NCBI RefSeq assembly: GCF_018070325.1
Contig: NZ_JAGPXY010000019.1
Coordinates: forward strand, 1-64,000
Reading direction: 5' to 3'
Origin: Micromonospora sp. H61
GTDB lineage: Bacteria > Actinomycetota > Actinomycetes > Mycobacteriales > Micromonosporaceae
DNA: 64,000 nucleotides
This document shows, piece after piece, positions 41,712-50,006 of the stretch (position 1 is the stretch's first letter; the number at the start of each line of letters is the position of its first letter). The notes under the pieces were generated by a model that had not been told where the DNA came from, did no database searches, and saw only the letters and a program-made list of their open reading frames with translations. The position numbers and the translations under genes are program-made.

Positions 41712-44288
41712 ATGCTGTCCGACGTGACCACCCCGCAAGATCTCGACGACCGGTTCCGGGAGACGCTGGCGGCGCTGCCTGCCGCCGAGCGGCGGCGTGA
41801 CCCCGCCGACCCGGTCACCGACGACGCCCCGCTGAGCGGCGCGCAGGTGCTTGACCTGTTCGACGCGCAGGTGACCAGCCGGCAGCTCGACCTGGCCGGC
41901 CGCTGGTTGCGCAGCTTCGGGGAGGGCTTCTACACGATCGGCTCGGCCGGGCACGAGGGCAACGCCGCTGTCGCCGCCGCGCTACGTCCCACCGATCCGG
42001 CGCTGCTGCACTACCGCTCGGGCGCCTTCTACTGCCTGCGCGCCGCCCAGGTCGCCGCCGACCCGGTGCTGGCCACCGACTCCGAGCCGTCCGCCGACCC
42101 GACGTTGGCCACCAACTCCGAGCCGTCCGCCGCCGCCGACCAGGACGTCGACCGAGCGCGGGCCGTTGGCGTCGAGCGGTCCGCCGACAGTGAGTCGACA
42201 GTCGACGGGGCGTCGACCCGCGAACCCGAGTCGACCGCCGATCCGCAGGTGTCCGAATCGGAGCCGGCCGGGACCGCACCGACCTCGGCGACCGGAGCCG
42301 CCAACGGGTTCGCGGCGTACGCCGACGCGGCCCGGGACGTGCTGCGCGGAATGGTCGCGTCCAGCCTCGAACCGATCGCCGGGGGACGGCACAAGGTGTT
42401 CGGCCGGGCCGACCTGGCCATCGTGCCGACCACCTCGACCATCGCCTCGCACCTGCCCCGCGCGGTCGGAATGGGACTGGCAGTGGAGCGGCTGCGCCGG
42501 CTGGATAGCGCCGGACGGCGTACCGGGGCCGGCGTGCGGGTCGGCAGCGGCGCCGGCGCCACGCACGCCCCCTGGCCACCGGACGCCATAGTGGTCTGCT
42601 CCTTCGGCGACGCCTCGGTCAACCACGCCAGCGCCACCGCAGCCTTCAACACCGCCGGGTGGTACGACCACGCCGGGCTGCGGATTCCGGTGCTCTTCGT
42701 CTGCGAGGACAACGGGCTGGGCATCAGCGTCCGCTCGCCGGAGGGCTGGGTCGAGGCGACCCTGCGGGCCAAGCCGGGCATCCGCTACTTCAACGCGGAC
42801 GGAGCCGACCCGGTGCGGACGTACGAGGTGGCGGCGGAGGCCGCGGCCTGGGTACGCCGCAACCGGCGGCCCGCCGTGCTGCACCTGCGCACCGTGCGGC
42901 TGATGGGGCACGCCGGGGCGGACGCGGAGTCGGCGTACCGGAGTCCGGCCGAGCTGGCCGAGGACCTGGCCCGGGACCCGGTGGCCGCCACCGCGCGGCT
43001 GCTTGTCGACGCCGGCGTCGCGACCGGCGAGGAGCTGCTGGCCCGGTACGACGAGACCGGCTGGCAGGTACGCCGGCTGGCCGAGGAGGTGCTGGGCGAG
43101 CCGAAGCTGGCCTCCGCGGCCGACGTGGTGTCGACGCTGGCCCCACGACGTCCGGTGCGGGTGGCGCGGGCGGTGGCCGACGCCGCGGCGCGGGCCAGCG
43201 GGCCGGGCGCCGGCGCCCGGGCGGAGGCGTTCGGTGGGAAGCCGCCGGAGCTGGCCGGGCCGATGACCCTGGCGCAGAGCATCAACGCCGCGCTCGCCGA
43301 CGGGATGCTCGACCACCCGCAGATGGCGCTCTTCGGTGAGGACGTGGCGGCCAAGGGCGGCGTGTACGGGGTGACGAAGGGGCTGCGCGACCGGTTCGGG
43401 GCGGCCCGGGTCTTCGACACCCTGCTCGACGAGACGTCGGTGCTCGGGCTGGGCCTCGGTGCCGGGCTGGCCGGGATGCTGCCGGTGCCGGAGATCCAGT
43501 ACCTGGCGTACCTGCACAACGCCGAGGACCAGCTGCGCGGTGAGGCGGCCACCATGCGGTTCTTCTCGCAGGGTGCGTTCCGCAACCCGATGGTGGTGCG
43601 GGTGGCGGGCCTGGCGTACCAGGAGGGGTTCGGCGGGCACTTCCACAACGACAACTCGGTGGCCGTACTCCGGGATGTGCCCGGTCTGGTGGTCGCGGTG
43701 CCGGCGCGGCCGGACGATGCCGCGCCCATGCTGCGGACCTGTCTGGCGAGCGCGGCGGTGGACGGCAGCGTCTGCGTGTTCCTGGAACCGATCGCGCTTT
43801 ACCATACCCGCGACCTGTACACGGAGGGTGACGGGGAGTGGCTGGCCGGCTATCCGGAGCCAGGTGGGTGGGTGGCCGGTCACGTGCCGATCGGGCGGGC
43901 CCGGGTCTACCGGGTCGGCTCGGCGGACGACCTCACCATCATCACCTTCGGTAACGGGGTACGGATGTCGCTGCGGGCCGCGGCCGTCCTCGCCGAGGAG
44001 GGGGTGGGCACCCGCGTGGTGGATCTGCGCTGGCTGGCTCCGCTGCCGGTGGCCGACATCATCCGGGAGTCCTCGGCGACCGGCCGGGTGCTGGTGGTGG
44101 ACGAGACGCGCCGCTCCGGCGGGGTCGGCGAGGGCGTGATCGCCGCGCTGGTCGACGCCGGATATGTCGGTGCCGCACGTCGAGTGGCGGGAGTTGACTC
44201 GTTTGTACCATTAGGTCCGGCAGCACGTCACGTACTGGTCTCCGCCGAAGCCATTACCGACGGTGCCCGTACGCTGCTGGCACGGTAA
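41712..44288 (+). CDS. Fused alpha/beta E1 of a 2-oxoacid dehydrogenase with a disordered insertion
   Basis: An 858-residue fusion of the alpha (about 40-480) and beta (about 515-858) halves of a branched-chain/pyruvate-type E1. The alpha half has HYRSGAFY and the ThDP segment [18 protein letters not shown] to CEDNGLG; the beta half has [33 protein letters not shown] and [10 protein letters not shown]. It decarboxylates 2-oxoacids, perhaps branched ones used as fatty-acid starters. Odd feature: residues about 116-195 form an acidic Ser/Thr/Pro/Glu-rich stretch with an internal repeat ([20 protein letters not shown]), inserted between [15 protein letters not shown] and the helix before GGRHKVFG. 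E2 and E3 are absent. The start lacks a ribosome binding site; GTG at 41724 is possible. Confidence 0.88.
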   Translation: MLSDVTTPQDLDDRFRETLAALPAAERRRDPADPVTDDAPLSGAQVLDLFDAQVTSRQLDLAGRWLRSFGEGFYTIGSAGHEGNAAVAAALRPTDPALLHYRSGAFYCLRAAQVAADPVLATDSEPSADPTLATNSEPSAAADQDVDRARAVGVERSADSESTVDGASTREPESTADPQVSESEPAGTAPTSATGAANGFAAYADAARDVLRGMVASSLEPIAGGRHKVFGRADLAIVPTTSTIASHLPRAVGMGLAVERLRRLDSAGRRTGAGVRVGSGAGATHAPWPPDAIVVCSFGDASVNHASATAAFNTAGWYDHAGLRIPVLFVCEDNGLGISVRSPEGWVEATLRAKPGIRYFNADGADPVRTYEVAAEAAAWVRRNRRPAVLHLRTVRLMGHAGADAESAYRSPAELAEDLARDPVAATARLLVDAGVATGEELLARYDETGWQVRRLAEEVLGEPKLASAADVVSTLAPRRPVRVARAVADAAARASGPGAGARAEAFGGKPPELAGPMTLAQSINAALADGMLDHPQMALFGEDVAAKGGVYGVTKGLRDRFGAARVFDTLLDETSVLGLGLGAGLAGMLPVPEIQYLAYLHNAEDQLRGEAATMRFFSQGAFRNPMVVRVAGLAYQEGFGGHFHNDNSVAVLRDVPGLVVAVPARPDDAAPMLRTCLASAAVDGSVCVFLEPIALYHTRDLYTEGDGEWLAGYPEPGGWVAGHVPIGRARVYRVGSADDLTIITFGNGVRMSLRAAAVLAEEGVGTRVVDLRWLAPLPVADIIRESSATGRVLVVDETRRSGGVGEGVIAALVDAGYVGAARRVAGVDSFVPLGPAARHVLVSAEAITDGARTLLAR

Positions 44289-44400
44289 ATTCCGTTCCAC
44301 CCGGTGCGCCACTTGCGCGAAGACCAACAACTGTGTGGACTTTGCCTGACGGCGTCGCACCGACGCCGCGAGCAGGGACGAGATGAGGAGGCACGCGACA

Positions 44401-44838
44401 GTGAGCGCGACCGCTGGTCAGGCCGCCGACGGGGTACGCAGCCTGGCGGACCGGTTCGGAATCGAACCGGGGATGGTCGTCATGGAGATGGGGTACGACG
44501 ACGACGTCGACCAGGATCTCCGAGACGCCCTGACCGACCGCTGTGGAGATCTGGTCGACGAGGACACCGACGAGGTGGTCGACGCGGTGCTGGTCTGGTA
44601 CCGGGACGGCGACGGTGACCTTTTCGAGTTGCTCGTCGATGCCCTCGGCCCGCTGGCCGACAACGGCGTCGTGTGGCTGCTCACCCCGAAGGCGGGGCGC
44701 GAGGGTCACGTCGAGCCGAGTGAGGTCGCGGAGTCCGCGCCCACCGCCGGCCTTCAGCAGACCTCGACCGTCAACGCCGGCCGGGACTGGAGCGGCGCCC
44801 GTCTGGTGCTGCGTCGAGGGGCCAAGGCCAAGAAGTAG
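44401..44838 (+). CDS. DUF3052 family protein
   Basis: A 145-residue acidic protein of the actinobacterial DUF3052 family (SLADRFGIEPGMVVMEMGYDDD, then DELVD-like acidic helix, FELLVDALGPLADNGVVWLL). Its role is unknown, but it sits next to ahpE as in mycobacteria (Rv2239c/Rv2238c). GTG at 44401 follows GAGGAGG. The gap to ahpE is 88 bases on the same strand, so they may share a transcript. Confidence 0.88.
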   Translation: MSATAGQAADGVRSLADRFGIEPGMVVMEMGYDDDVDQDLRDALTDRCGDLVDEDTDEVVDAVLVWYRDGDGDLFELLVDALGPLADNGVVWLLTPKAGREGHVEPSEVAESAPTAGLQQTSTVNAGRDWSGARLVLRRGAKAKK

Positions 44839-44926
44839 CCAGCGCCGATCCGCTCGCCCGACGGTCCGCCCACCGCCGGGTAGCAGGCTGACGCGGTCGC
44901 CCCGACTCGACGCGAGGAGAGTTCGC

Positions 44927-45391
44927 ATGCCCATCGAGGTTGGTGCCGAAGCACCCGACTTCGTGCTCAAGGACCAGAACAACCAGGAGGTCCGCCTATC
45001 GGACTTTCGGGGCAGGCGCGCCGTGCTGCTGGTCTTCTACCCGCTCGCCTTCACCGGCACCTGCCAGGGCGAGTTGGGCGAGGTGCGCGACAACCTCGGC
45101 GAATACGTGAACGACGACGTGCAGGTGCTTACCGTCAGCGTCGACTCGGCCTACAGCCACAAGATCTGGGCCGACCGTGAGGGCTACCAGTTCCCGATGC
45201 TCGCCGACTTCTGGCCGCACGGCGCCGTCGCCCAGGCGTACGGGGTCTTCAACGACGTGGCCGGCTTCGCCAACCGGGGCACCTTCCTCATCGACAAGAC
45301 CGGTGTGGTCCGCTTCGCCGAGATGAACGGCCCGGGCGAGGCCCGCGACCAGCAGGGCTGGCGCAAGGCCATCGCCGAAGCGACAACCTGA
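44927..45391 (+). CDS. ahpE: One-cysteine peroxiredoxin, AhpE type
   Basis: A 154-residue peroxiredoxin closely resembling mycobacterial AhpE. The peroxidatic cysteine is in YPLAFTGTCQGEL (P-x3-T-x2-C), and no resolving cysteine is seen, so recycling needs mycothiol/mycoredoxin or thioredoxin. It reduces hydroperoxides and peroxynitrite. ATG at 44927 follows GAGGAGA. The neighbouring DUF3052 gene and nearby aceE reproduce a conserved actinobacterial locus. Confidence 0.92.
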   Translation: MPIEVGAEAPDFVLKDQNNQEVRLSDFRGRRAVLLVFYPLAFTGTCQGELGEVRDNLGEYVNDDVQVLTVSVDSAYSHKIWADREGYQFPMLADFWPHGAVAQAYGVFNDVAGFANRGTFLIDKTGVVRFAEMNGPGEARDQQGWRKAIAEATT

Positions 45392-45467
45392 CCGGGGTAC
45401 GCCGTGCGCCCGGGTCGGTGGCGGGCAGGTAAGCTTGCCAGCCACCGGCCCGCCACACGGGCGATCC

Positions 45468-45539
45468 GGGCGCGTAGCTCAGTGGGAGAGCACTCGCCTT
45501 ACAAGCGAGGGGTCGCAGGTTCGAAACCTGCCGCGCCCA
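45468..45539 (+). tRNA. tRNA-Val (anticodon TAC)
   Basis: A full cloverleaf is visible: acceptor GGGCGCG/CGCGCCC, D arm GCTC/GAGC, anticodon stem CTCGC/GCGAG with loop CTTACAA (anticodon TAC at 45500-45502), T arm GCAGG-TTCGAAA-CCTGC and discriminator A at 45539. The 3' CCA is not encoded. It reads GTA valine codons, which are rare in this GC-rich genome. Confidence 0.97.
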
Positions 45540-45572
45540 CCCTTCACCGCCAACGAAGCCTCCCCGAGAAAA

Positions 45573-46160
45573 TCAGTTCCCGGGGCGGAGCACTCGGAGC
45601 AGGGCGGTACGCAGCGCGTCGGCAGCCTCGGCGTGGGTCATCCGGCCGGCGTCGACCTCCTCGCCTGCGGCGTGGCCGATCTTGATCGTGATCGCGGCGA
45701 GCCAGTCGGCGGGGAGTCCTCTGTCGAACTCGCCGCTCGCCTGACCGCGCTGGATCACCCGAGTTATTCGTTCGGCGACCGGGGCGTGGCGTGCCACGTC
45801 GACGTCCGGGCTCACCGGAAGTGCCGCGATCTGCTGGACCAGGACCGGATAGCGCGCCGCGATCTGGGCACCGGCCTCGAGCACCCGGATCAGCGCGTCT
45901 GCGGCGGCACCGGTGTCTGGCTCGGCGGCGTCCATCGCGGCGACGGCGTCGTCGGTGATCCGGTCGACGATGGCGGCCATCAGGTGCTCGCGGGATGGAA
46001 AGTGGGCGTAGACGGTCTGCCGGGTCAGCCCTGCATCGGTGGCGATGGCGTCGAGGCTGGCATCGGGCTGCGCGTCGAGTAGCCGGATTGCCGCATCGAG
46101 GATCGCCCTGTAGTTGCGACGGGCGTCGGCGCGACGGTTGCGCTCCACTGAACGACTCAT
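45573..46160 (-). CDS. TetR-family transcriptional regulator
   Basis: A 195-residue TetR repressor with the N-terminal HTH (ILDAAIRLLDAQPDASLDAI, GLTRQTVYAHFPSREHL) and a helical ligand domain. ATG at 46160 follows AAGGTG. It is divergent from the SnoaL-like and HMA genes, and the gap contains a 15-bp palindrome, so it probably represses them and itself. The inducer is unknown; the HMA neighbour hints at metal or redox control, though TetR proteins rarely bind metal directly. Confidence 0.92.
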   Translation of the reverse strand: MSRSVERNRRADARRNYRAILDAAIRLLDAQPDASLDAIATDAGLTRQTVYAHFPSREHLMAAIVDRITDDAVAAMDAAEPDTGAAADALIRVLEAGAQIAARYPVLVQQIAALPVSPDVDVARHAPVAERITRVIQRGQASGEFDRGLPADWLAAITIKIGHAAGEEVDAGRMTHAEAADALRTALLRVLRPGN

Positions 46161-46196
46161 CTCTTACACCTTGCCAAATTTCTCGGAGATAGATAT

Positions 46197-46211
46197 TTTA
46201 CGAGCTGTAAA
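46197..46211. promoter_or_regulatory. Candidate TetR operator
   Basis: TTTAC-GAGCT-GTAAA has perfect 5-bp arms and lies in AT-rich sequence in the 74-base gap between the divergent TetR and SnoaL-like genes, where an autoregulatory operator is expected. Confidence 0.5.
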
Positions 46212-46234
46212 GATTCAGCGGGGATCACGAGCTG

Positions 46235-46714
46235 ATGGTGGGTGAGATGGGCGCGCTCGATGGCACCGACCCGAAGAAGTTCATCACCGACTTCTTCACC
46301 TCCTTCATGAGCGACCTGGCTCGCGGTGACGAAGACCCGACGGTGATCGTTGATCGGTACCACACGCCCGACATTGTGCAGGTCGCCGACGGCAACCTGA
46401 TGGACCGCGCCAAGCTCATCGCGCACACCCGACCGGCCCGGAAACACCAGACCGGCGCCCGGTGGGAGGTGCATGAGGCGATAGCGGACGAGGACCGTAT
46501 CGCCGCCCGCTACACCCTGCACTTTCAGACCTCCAAGCGCGAGGGCAGCGTCGACGTCCACTTCTTCGGGCAGTTCGCTGCTGATGGGCGGATGCGCCGG
46601 GCGCACATGCTCACCCGATCGGTCCCCGCCAAGGTCAGCGGTGCCGCTCCAGCCGAGGTCAGCTCAGAGTCCTCGCCACCAGAGGCACCCGACCGACGGC
46701 AGTCGCCGGCATGA
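46235..46714 (+). CDS. SnoaL/NTF2-like protein
   Basis: A 159-residue protein with an NTF2-like cone fold pattern: FITDFFTSFMSDLARGDEDP helix, YHTPDIVQVADGN, then alternating strands ARWEVHEAIADEDRIAARYTL. It probably binds a small hydrophobic ligand or acts as an isomerase; no catalytic set is diagnostic. The C-terminal 30 residues are Ser/Pro-rich and disordered. ATG 46235 or 46247 could be the start. Its stop overlaps the HMA start by four bases. Confidence 0.75.
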   Translation: MVGEMGALDGTDPKKFITDFFTSFMSDLARGDEDPTVIVDRYHTPDIVQVADGNLMDRAKLIAHTRPARKHQTGARWEVHEAIADEDRIAARYTLHFQTSKREGSVDVHFFGQFAADGRMRRAHMLTRSVPAKVSGAAPAEVSSESSPPEAPDRRQSPA

Positions 46715-46914
46715 CCGTCAGCAGCTATCGGGTGATCGGTATGGCCTGCGGGCACTGCGCAGGCTTCGTCACCGAGGAGATCGAACGGATTCCCGGTGTC
46801 ACCACTGTGGCAGTGGACGTCGAACGCGACACCGTCACGGTGACGAGCGATGGACCTCTCGACATCGCCGAGGTACGTGCCGCAGTCGAGGAAGCCGGCT
46901 ACGAACTGCCCTGA
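46711..46914 (+). CDS. Heavy-metal-associated domain protein (CopZ-like chaperone)
   Basis: A 67-residue single HMA domain with the metal-binding GMACGHCAGFV motif (C-x2-C) and the beta-alpha-beta pattern TVAVDVERDTVTV. It probably carries Cu(I) to a P-type ATPase not present here. The ATG overlaps the stop of the SnoaL-like gene (ATGA), an unusual pairing that suggests coupled expression. A small hairpin follows at 46945. Confidence 0.9.
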   Translation: MTVSSYRVIGMACGHCAGFVTEEIERIPGVTTVAVDVERDTVTVTSDGPLDIAEVRAAVEEAGYELP

Positions 46915-46944
46915 CGTCCAGCGGTACCGCAAGCCCGGCGGCAC

Positions 46945-46962
46945 ACCTGGATCGGTCCAGGT
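46945..46962. terminator. Small hairpin after the HMA gene
   Basis: ACCTGGA-TCGG-TCCAGGT is a perfect 7-bp stem with a tetraloop, 30 bases after the HMA stop. It is short, so termination strength is uncertain. Confidence 0.5.
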
Positions 46963-47126
46963 CAAATACGAGCGATCCCTGGCAGTTCAGCAGGGCGGCA
47001 CTCGGCGTTTCCAGTTGCTGAGTTGCCACCGATCAGGCAGAAGGCCAGCGCACCTAACGAGAGGTGACAGGGACGCAAATTGCCACCGGCGACGGCTCCA
47101 GATTCGGGCACCGCCATGATGGGCTG

Positions 47127-47675
47127 GTGCAGGACACCGTCGCCGTCGCGCTGATCACCTCACTGTCCACGCTGGCCGCCGCCGCCCTGACCGGGCTGGT
47201 CGGCGCGCTCAGCACCCGTCGGCAACTGGCCCACCAGCTCACCGTCGCCAGACACGAGAGTGTCGAGCGCCGGGCGACGCGTCGCGATGAGCTGCGGCGG
47301 GACGCGTACGTCGGGTTCCTGAGCGCCTGCGACCAGGCGTACCGGCAGTTGGACCGGCGGTGGCTCGACGTCGGCGGGGGCGAGCCGGTGCCCGGCTACG
47401 ACGAGGCGTACGCGGCCATGCGCGCCGTGGACGAGGCGTACAACCTGGTGTTGCTGGAGGGCCCGGCGGAGGTCGCGGTGGCCGGCCGGGCCGTGTTGAC
47501 CAGCCTCACCACCGAGTACGCCGACCAGCGCCGGCTCGCTGACGAGCCGGGCGACGGGGGCGCGCCGCTGCGCGACCGGCACCGGGAGCGCTGGCTCGCG
47601 GCGATCGAGGTACGGACGAAGCGCCGAATCTCGTTCGTCGACGCGGTGCGCGCGGTGTTGGGTCACGAAGGGTGA
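47127..47675 (+). CDS. Single-pass membrane protein of unknown function
   Basis: A protein of about 182 residues with one N-terminal membrane helix (VAVALITSLSTLAAAALTGL) followed by a long, charged, helical cytoplasmic part (RATRRDELRRDAYVGFLSAC, then RRLADEPGD). This layout is common in actinobacterial proteins of unknown role. The start is uncertain: GTG 47127 places the helix at the N-terminus, while GTG 47064 adds 21 residues; neither has a good ribosome binding site. I do not recognise a family. Confidence 0.65.
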   Translation: MQDTVAVALITSLSTLAAAALTGLVGALSTRRQLAHQLTVARHESVERRATRRDELRRDAYVGFLSACDQAYRQLDRRWLDVGGGEPVPGYDEAYAAMRAVDEAYNLVLLEGPAEVAVAGRAVLTSLTTEYADQRRLADEPGDGGAPLRDRHRERWLAAIEVRTKRRISFVDAVRAVLGHEG

Positions 47676-47740
47676 CGAGCCGGCGTTCCTGCGTTGAGGC
47701 CGGGCGGCGCCGGATGGCGCGGCGGCACCGCCCGGGTTCC

Positions 47741-48484
47741 TCAGCTGGTGAAGCCGCCGTCCACGTTGACCACCGCACCGGTCACGTAGCTGGCCTCGGG
47801 GCTGGCCAGGTGTGCGACGGTGGCCGCGATATCGGCGGGGCGAGCGTACCGGCCGACGGCGGTGAATCCGCTGATCGCCGCCGCGTTCGGTCCGTCCGCC
47901 GGGTTGGCGTCGGTGTCCGTCGGCCCGGGGTTGACCAGGTTGACGGTGATGGCCCGTGGGCCCAGTTCACGGGCCAGGCCCCGGGTCAGCCCGACCAGAG
48001 CGGTCTTGCTCATCGCGTAGAGCGTCAGCCCGGGAAATACCGCCCGTTCACCGACGTTGCTGCCGATGCTGATGATCCGTCCGCCGTCGCCCAGGTGCCG
48101 CAGCGCCGCCCGCGCGGCGACGTACGGTGCCCTGATGTTGACCGCGATCGTCTGCTCCATCTCTGCCGAGCCGAGGTCGTCCAGGGCGCCGACCAGGAAC
48201 ACCGCGGCGTTGTTGACCAGGATGTCCAACCGACCCAGTTCGGCGGCCGCCCGGTCGACCGCGCCCCGCACGGCGGCCGGGTCGGCGCCGTCCGCCTGGA
48301 TTGCCAGCGCTCTGCGGCCCAGCGCCTCGATCTGCTTCACCACGGTTGCGGCCCGCTCGGCGTCCTGCCGGTAGGTCAGCGCCACGTCGGCCCCGTCCTG
48401 TGCAAGGCGCAGCGCGATGCCGGCTCCGATGCCCCGGGAACCCCCGGTCACCAGGGCGACCCTGTTGTTGAGTGTCGTCGTCAT
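47741..48484 (-). CDS. Short-chain dehydrogenase/reductase (FabG-like)
   Basis: A 247-residue SDR: cofactor motif TGGSRGIG near residue 14, NNA at the strand-4 position, catalytic Ser in ISIGSNVGE, and YAMSK providing Tyr and Lys. The C-terminal VVNVDGGFTS is typical. An NADPH-dependent oxidoreductase of the 3-oxoacyl reductase type; substrate unknown. ATG 48484 is used although its ribosome binding site is weak; ATG 48496 is possible. A class B palindromic element separates it from the divergent HAD gene. Confidence 0.9.
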   Translation of the reverse strand: MTTTLNNRVALVTGGSRGIGAGIALRLAQDGADVALTYRQDAERAATVVKQIEALGRRALAIQADGADPAAVRGAVDRAAAELGRLDILVNNAAVFLVGALDDLGSAEMEQTIAVNIRAPYVAARAALRHLGDGGRIISIGSNVGERAVFPGLTLYAMSKTALVGLTRGLARELGPRAITVNLVNPGPTDTDANPADGPNAAAISGFTAVGRYARPADIAATVAHLASPEASYVTGAVVNVDGGFTS

Positions 48485-48601
48485 GCAAACGATCATCTGG
48501 CCGCGCAGCCCTCCCGTCTGGCGGCCATCGGACGTCTCGCTCCGACCTCGAGGTCCGATACCCGCGATCATCGACGGCCTGCGGACCTGGCGGTCCGCCA
48601 T

Positions 48602-48675
48602 GATCCGCGCAACGTCGCGGATCCTGCCGCCTCACCAGGCGACAAGACAGCAGGATCACCGAAGTTGCGCGGATC
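48602..48675. repeat. 74-bp palindromic element, class B, copy 2
   Basis: The arms at 48602-48627 and 48650-48675 share GATCCGCGCAAC and GATCCTGC on opposite strands with a few mismatches between these blocks. The outer core GATCCGC-CAAC, the GCCTCA box and a GGCGACAAGA segment match the element at 39229. It lies in the gap between the divergent SDR and HAD genes. Confidence 0.75.
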
Positions 48676-48721
48676 TTGCGAGGTGGGGGAGGGTGGGGCG
48701 AGCGATTCGGGGAGCGTGGTC

Positions 48722-49351
48722 GTGGAACTGGCAGGCATTGGCGCGGTGCTCTTCGACATGGATGGCACCCTTGTCGACTCCGACGCCGCTGTGGAGCGGG
48801 CCTGGGAGCGGTGGGCCGCCGAGTACGGCGTCGACCTGGCGGCGGCGTTGGCGATCGCGCACGGCAGCCCGGCCGACCGGACCATCCGCCGGCTGCTGCC
48901 CGCGCTCGACGAGGCGGCGGTCGCCGCCGCCGCGGCACGACAGCTCGCGTTGCAGTACGACGACCTGTCCGACGTGACGGCCACCTCCGGGGCGCACGAG
49001 CTGCTGAACGCGCTGGCCCGGCTGGGCTTGCCCTGGGCGGTGGTGACCAGCGCCGACACGCCGCTCGCCGAGGCCCGGCTCGGCGCCGCCGGCATCAAGG
49101 CGCCGGTGCTCGTCACGGTGGAGGACGTCAGCGTCGGCAAGCCGGACCCGGAGGGCTACCTGCGGGGCGCGGCGCTGCTGGGCGTACCGGTGGTGCGGTG
49201 CCTGGTCGTCGAGGACGCCGAGGTCGGCCTGCGGGCGGGGCGGGCGGCCGGGGCGATGACCGCCGCGCTGAAGGGCCTCGACGGCGACCTGCGCCTGCAC
49301 GACCTGGCCCAACTGGCGCACCAGCTGGAGTCGGCACCCACTGTGCCCTGA
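48722..49351 (+). CDS. HAD-superfamily phosphatase (sugar-phosphate type)
   Basis: A 209-residue HAD hydrolase: motif I FDMDGTLVDSD with the nucleophile Asp, motif II VVTSAD, motif III Lys in VGKPDPEGY and motif IV VVEDAEVG. The helical cap between motifs I and II fits the beta-phosphoglucomutase/sugar-phosphatase subfamily. GTG 48722 follows GGGGAGC; GTG 48716 is also in frame. Likely substrates are small sugar phosphates. Confidence 0.88.
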   Translation: MELAGIGAVLFDMDGTLVDSDAAVERAWERWAAEYGVDLAAALAIAHGSPADRTIRRLLPALDEAAVAAAAARQLALQYDDLSDVTATSGAHELLNALARLGLPWAVVTSADTPLAEARLGAAGIKAPVLVTVEDVSVGKPDPEGYLRGAALLGVPVVRCLVVEDAEVGLRAGRAAGAMTAALKGLDGDLRLHDLAQLAHQLESAPTVP

Positions 49352-49432
49352 CCCGCCCGGCGATCACTGGTGCGGGCGGGAAATGGAAGTTCCGAGGTGG
49401 CCACCCGCTCGCGACGACGAAGGGGAGACGCT

Positions 49433-49912
49433 GTGGAGTTGACGTTGACGCCGATGACGGCACAGGAGTTGGCCCGCCTGCTCGGATCACTGGAGCAGGG
49501 GTACGCCGAGGACCTGGTGGCGCACCGGGGGATGACCCCGGAGGCGGCCCTCGACCGGTCGGTCAACCAGATCCGGGAGTCGCTGCCGGCGGGCGCGGCC
49601 ACCGAGAGGGCCCTGCTGCGGGTGGGCCGGGTCGGCGACACCGAGATCGGCTGGATCTGGGTGACCCTGCCGACGGCCGCCGCCCCGGACCAGGCCTGGA
49701 TCCACAACATCGAGGTGCACGAGGAACACCGGGGACGCGGGTACGCGCGGCGGATGATCCAGCTCATCGAGGCCGAACTCGCCCAGCTCGGCGTGCCCGA
49801 GCTGGGTCTGAACGTCTTCGGTACGAACACCGTGGCGATCGGCCTCTACCGCAGTCTGGGCTTCGAGGTCACCTCGCAGCAGATGGCGAAGCGCCTCACC
49901 ACGGCGGGCTGA
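49433..49912 (+). CDS. GNAT-family N-acetyltransferase
   Basis: A 159-residue GNAT enzyme with the acetyl-CoA loop EEHRGRGYARRMIQL and the C-terminal NVFGTNTVAIGLYRSLGFE block. The first 60 residues form a substrate domain containing EDLVAHRGMTPEAALDR, seen in a subgroup of actinobacterial acetyltransferases. GTG 49433 follows GGGGAGA. Substrate unknown. Confidence 0.9.
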   Translation: MELTLTPMTAQELARLLGSLEQGYAEDLVAHRGMTPEAALDRSVNQIRESLPAGAATERALLRVGRVGDTEIGWIWVTLPTAAAPDQAWIHNIEVHEEHRGRGYARRMIQLIEAELAQLGVPELGLNVFGTNTVAIGLYRSLGFEVTSQQMAKRLTTAG

Positions 49913-50006
49913 GCCGGCGGCGGCCCCGCTGACGGGTCCCTTCGGCAGGACTGTTCACCTGCCCAGCGGGAAACCGGCGCGGACCGCACCTGGGGAGGAG
50001 CGACGG

